Positions 54,144 through 56,113 of a DNA stretch of 56,113 bases are shown one piece after another; positions within the stretch are counted from its first letter, which is position 1, and the number at the start of each line of letters is the position of its first letter. The stretch is taken from positions 1-56,113 of the forward strand of contig JBGPHT010000034.1 in assembly GCA_041484525.1 (NCBI GenBank). Reading direction: 5' to 3'. The position numbers and the translations under genes are program-made. The DNA is from JBGPHT01 sp041484525. Its GTDB lineage: Bacteria > Acidobacteriota > Terriglobia > Bryobacterales > Bryobacteraceae. Below the pieces are notes generated by a model that saw only the letters and a program-made list of their open reading frames with translations, ran no database searches and was not told the origin of the DNA.

Positions 54144-54429
54144 AGAACTTACCTCGCGATCGGATCTCTACCATGCTACTTCCCCAACCAAGAGGCATGC
54201 ACTGCCGGTTTCGCGCCGGTGTGGATGGCCGCGGGACTCGCGTAGCGGGAGGTTGACGAGGCACTCAACCATAGCTGGCTGATCGCGCTTGAGAATTGGC
54301 GGAACCCGAAGTCTGTGGAATCTGCAGGCAACATAAACGAGCCAGATCGGCCAGCGCGGTTGGCTGCGCGCCCAATCCGGACCGCGCGCCACATTTGATA
54401 CGCTGGACGCGACATCTCCGGAGCCACTG

Positions 54430-55919
54430 ATGCGATGTGTCTTCATAGCACTCGTTTTGGCCGCCGCCCTCTATGCCCAGAGCGGTTCCTATTGGCCCGA
54501 TCGGCAATGGCGTACCGCGCAACCTGAGTCCCAAGGTATCGACTCGCAAGCCCTGGCCGCCGTGCTGGATCAAGTCACCGAAAAGCATCTCGGTGTCCAC
54601 AGCCTGCTGGTCATCCGCCACGGTTACGCCGTTCTGAACGCGTCGTTCTATCCGTACGACCCCGCGGTTCCGCACGACCTTGCCTCCATCACCAAGACCA
54701 TCACGTCCACTCTCACCGGCATTGCCGTGGGCCGGGGCATCCTCGAACTCGACCGTCCGCTGCTGCCATTCTTCCCGAACGAACAGCCCGCCAATCCGGA
54801 TGAGCAGAAGCGCCTGATCACCATCCGGCACCTGCTGCGCATGGAATCCGGCCTGGATTGCGGATACCTCCCAGGCGAACAGGAACTGGAGCAGATGAAG
54901 CGATCCCCCAACTGGGTGCGGTTCGCGCTCTCCCTGCCTATGAAATATGCGCCCGGCGCTCATGCGGCGTACTGCAGCCCGGGATACCACTTGTTGGGTT
55001 CGGCCCTCGCCGCCGCGGCCCGCCAGACGGAGCTTGAGTTCGCGAGAAAGAATTTGTTCGAGCCTCTCGGCATTCGCGATGTCCTATGGCCCCCCGATCC
55101 GCAGGGCCGAAGCCACGGATGGGGCGACAGCCATCTGTATCCTGGCGACGTCGCCAAGATCGGCTATCTCTACCTGCACCGAGGCGAGTGGAACGGGAAG
55201 CAGATCGTGCCCGCCGATTGGGTTGCCCTGTCTACCGCTCCGCACCCGGCCGATCGCACCGGCCCCGGCGGCCTCGGCTATGAATGGGGTGCCTCAAACG
55301 GCCCGAACGGACGCCAGTTCGGGGCCAGTGGACGCGGCGGTCAAAGCCTCGTCGTCTGGCCCGATCTCGACATGATCGTGGTGATCGCCGCTGGTGGCAA
55401 TGCTGGCCAGCTCGCCCCGCTGATTCATCAGGCGGTGAAGAGCGATGCCGCCCTGCCCGCCGCACCCACCGCCTTCCGGCAACTGCAGGAAAAAGCCGCC
55501 GCCGCGTCAAAGCCGCTGCCAGTCGAAGCGATTGGTCCGTTACCCGCTCTGGCAGCCTCGGTTTCCGAAGCCGTGTACCGCTTCCCGATCAATGCCTCGC
55601 GCCTGGATAGTCTCTCACTCAAGTTCCCCAGCGCCACCCGGGCCAGCGTCACCGTGAACTATCTCGGCGAGGAGCTCACTTTCCCTGTGGGCCTGGACGG
55701 CCGGTATGCGCTCGGGCCCAATGGTCCGCTCCATCTGCTCGGCGGCGCGATGGGGAAATGGACATCGGAGAGCGAATCCAGCTTGACCTTAACTTCATCG
55801 CCAACATTAACCACTACAATCTCAGCCTGCGCTTCTCCGGCGATGAGGTCGAGGTAACAGCGAACGAAGCATCCGGCCTGATTCGGAACGCCAAGCTCAA
55901 GGGAGTCCACATACCCTGA
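54430..55919 (+). CDS. exported beta-lactamase-family serine hydrolase, C-terminus frameshifted
   Basis: A secreted class C beta-lactamase-fold protein. After the signal peptide (VFIALVLAAALYAQ) comes LASITKTITSTLTG, with the SxxK catalytic Ser-Lys (SITK), then YCSPGYHLLGSALA in the YxN-like position and GASGRGGQSLVVWPDLD for the third motif. The reading frame ends at 55857 with a low-complexity Ser/Thr tail. Another frame continues EMDIGERIQLDLNFIANI, NHYNLSLRFSGDEVEV, SGLIRNAKLKGVHIP to a stop at 55917-55919. A one-base indel near 55750, by the GGGGAAATGG run, would join them. It may be an esterase or peptidase rather than an antibiotic enzyme. Confidence 0.8.
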
Positions 55920-55975
55920 CAGGAGACAAGCCGATCGGTAGCGCAGCAATTGTGAACGAAAGGACTTCCCGGTTA

Positions 55976-56113
55976 GGATCTGTCTAGAAATAACATATCC
56001 ACTATGAAATGTTTTGGCGTATACTGATCGCAGTGGCCGACGTCTCTTCAATCACCGCGCGCTTCGAGGCTCTAAAGACAGTCTTGGACGAGCGATCGCG
56101 AAGATTGCTGGCA
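55976..56113 (+). mobile_element. left end of an ISAzo13-like insertion sequence (cut by window edge)
   Basis: From GGATCTGTCTAGAAATAAC at about 55976 the sequence becomes AT-rich, and GTG 56033 opens a frame, VADVSSITARFEALKTVLDE then RSRRLLA. I recognise this as the N-terminus of an ISAzo13-family transposase. TATACT at 56020-56025 could be its -10. The IS end lies about 57 bases after the shifted stop of the beta-lactamase-family gene. The right end is outside the window. Confidence 0.65.
56033..56113 (+). CDS. ISAzo13-like transposase, N-terminal 27 residues only
   Basis: The partial frame begins at GTG 56033 and runs off the window. The visible SSITARFEALKTVLDE plus RSRRLLA matches the start of ISAzo13-family transposases as I recall them. 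No catalytic residue is yet visible. The GTG has no strong ribosome binding site, and the call rests on this short match and the IS-like end upstream. Confidence 0.6.
   Translation, partial: MADVSSITARFEALKTVLDERSRRLLA

Overview
The window reads as a chromosomal segment of a high-GC member of the Acidobacteria, most likely the Solibacter/Bryobacter group. That placement is an inference from gene content: an acidobacterial VWFA-type secreted protein, a very large beta-helix protein with the Solibacter-type C-terminal domain, an Oar-like TonB-dependent receptor with a carboxypeptidase-regulatory N-terminus, a PEP-CTERM protein, several secreted TPR proteins and a cytochrome c/copper-monooxygenase fusion. 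No tRNA, rRNA, CRISPR array or phage module was found.

Layout. 0-1 kb is gene-poor and carries short TGTCGCA/GTTGCAA repeats. 1-8.6 kb holds a DksA-like zinc-finger protein, the VWFA protein, a hybrid histidine kinase whose N-terminal receiver lacks the phospho-acceptor Asp, two damaged secreted-protein genes, a PilZ protein, a PEP-CTERM protein and a DUF4239 membrane protein. 8.8-14.5 kb is a tight glgP-pgm-malQ operon for glycogen/maltodextrin breakdown. 14.5-24.5 kb is housekeeping: an MBL hydrolase, ispG, YjbQ/DUF2203/CYTH/methyltransferase genes, an ArsR-SRPBCC-VOC operon with a clear promoter-operator, and metX-metW-AMP-ligase. 24.5-35.6 kb has tandem SIMPL proteins, TPR proteins, a lipocalin-like hydratase overlapping lacD, a DMT-type sugar permease and a GT39 glycosyltransferase.

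35.7-46.3 kb looks like a LacI-controlled carbohydrate region. A TonB receptor and araA lie on the minus strand. A LacI repressor gene and an SMP-30 lactonase / ABM-like / bicupin / cytochrome c-copper monooxygenase operon lie on the plus strand. Four LacI-type operator-like palindromes sit in front of or between these units, so receptor, isomerase, repressor and oxidative operon may be co-regulated.

46.3-56.1 kb is a mosaic. It contains a Tat-signal fragment fused to foreign sequence, a 1,189-residue beta-helix surface protein, the C-terminal HTH repeats of a TniQ/TnsD-like protein, a decapitated IS1595-type transposase joined to a decapitated amidohydrolase, a PEP-mutase-like enzyme, a beta-lactamase-family hydrolase with a C-terminal frameshift, and the left end of an ISAzo13-like element at the window edge. 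Several genes in the window carry frameshifts, deletions or a stop. Raw-read checking is needed to separate real decay from assembly error.
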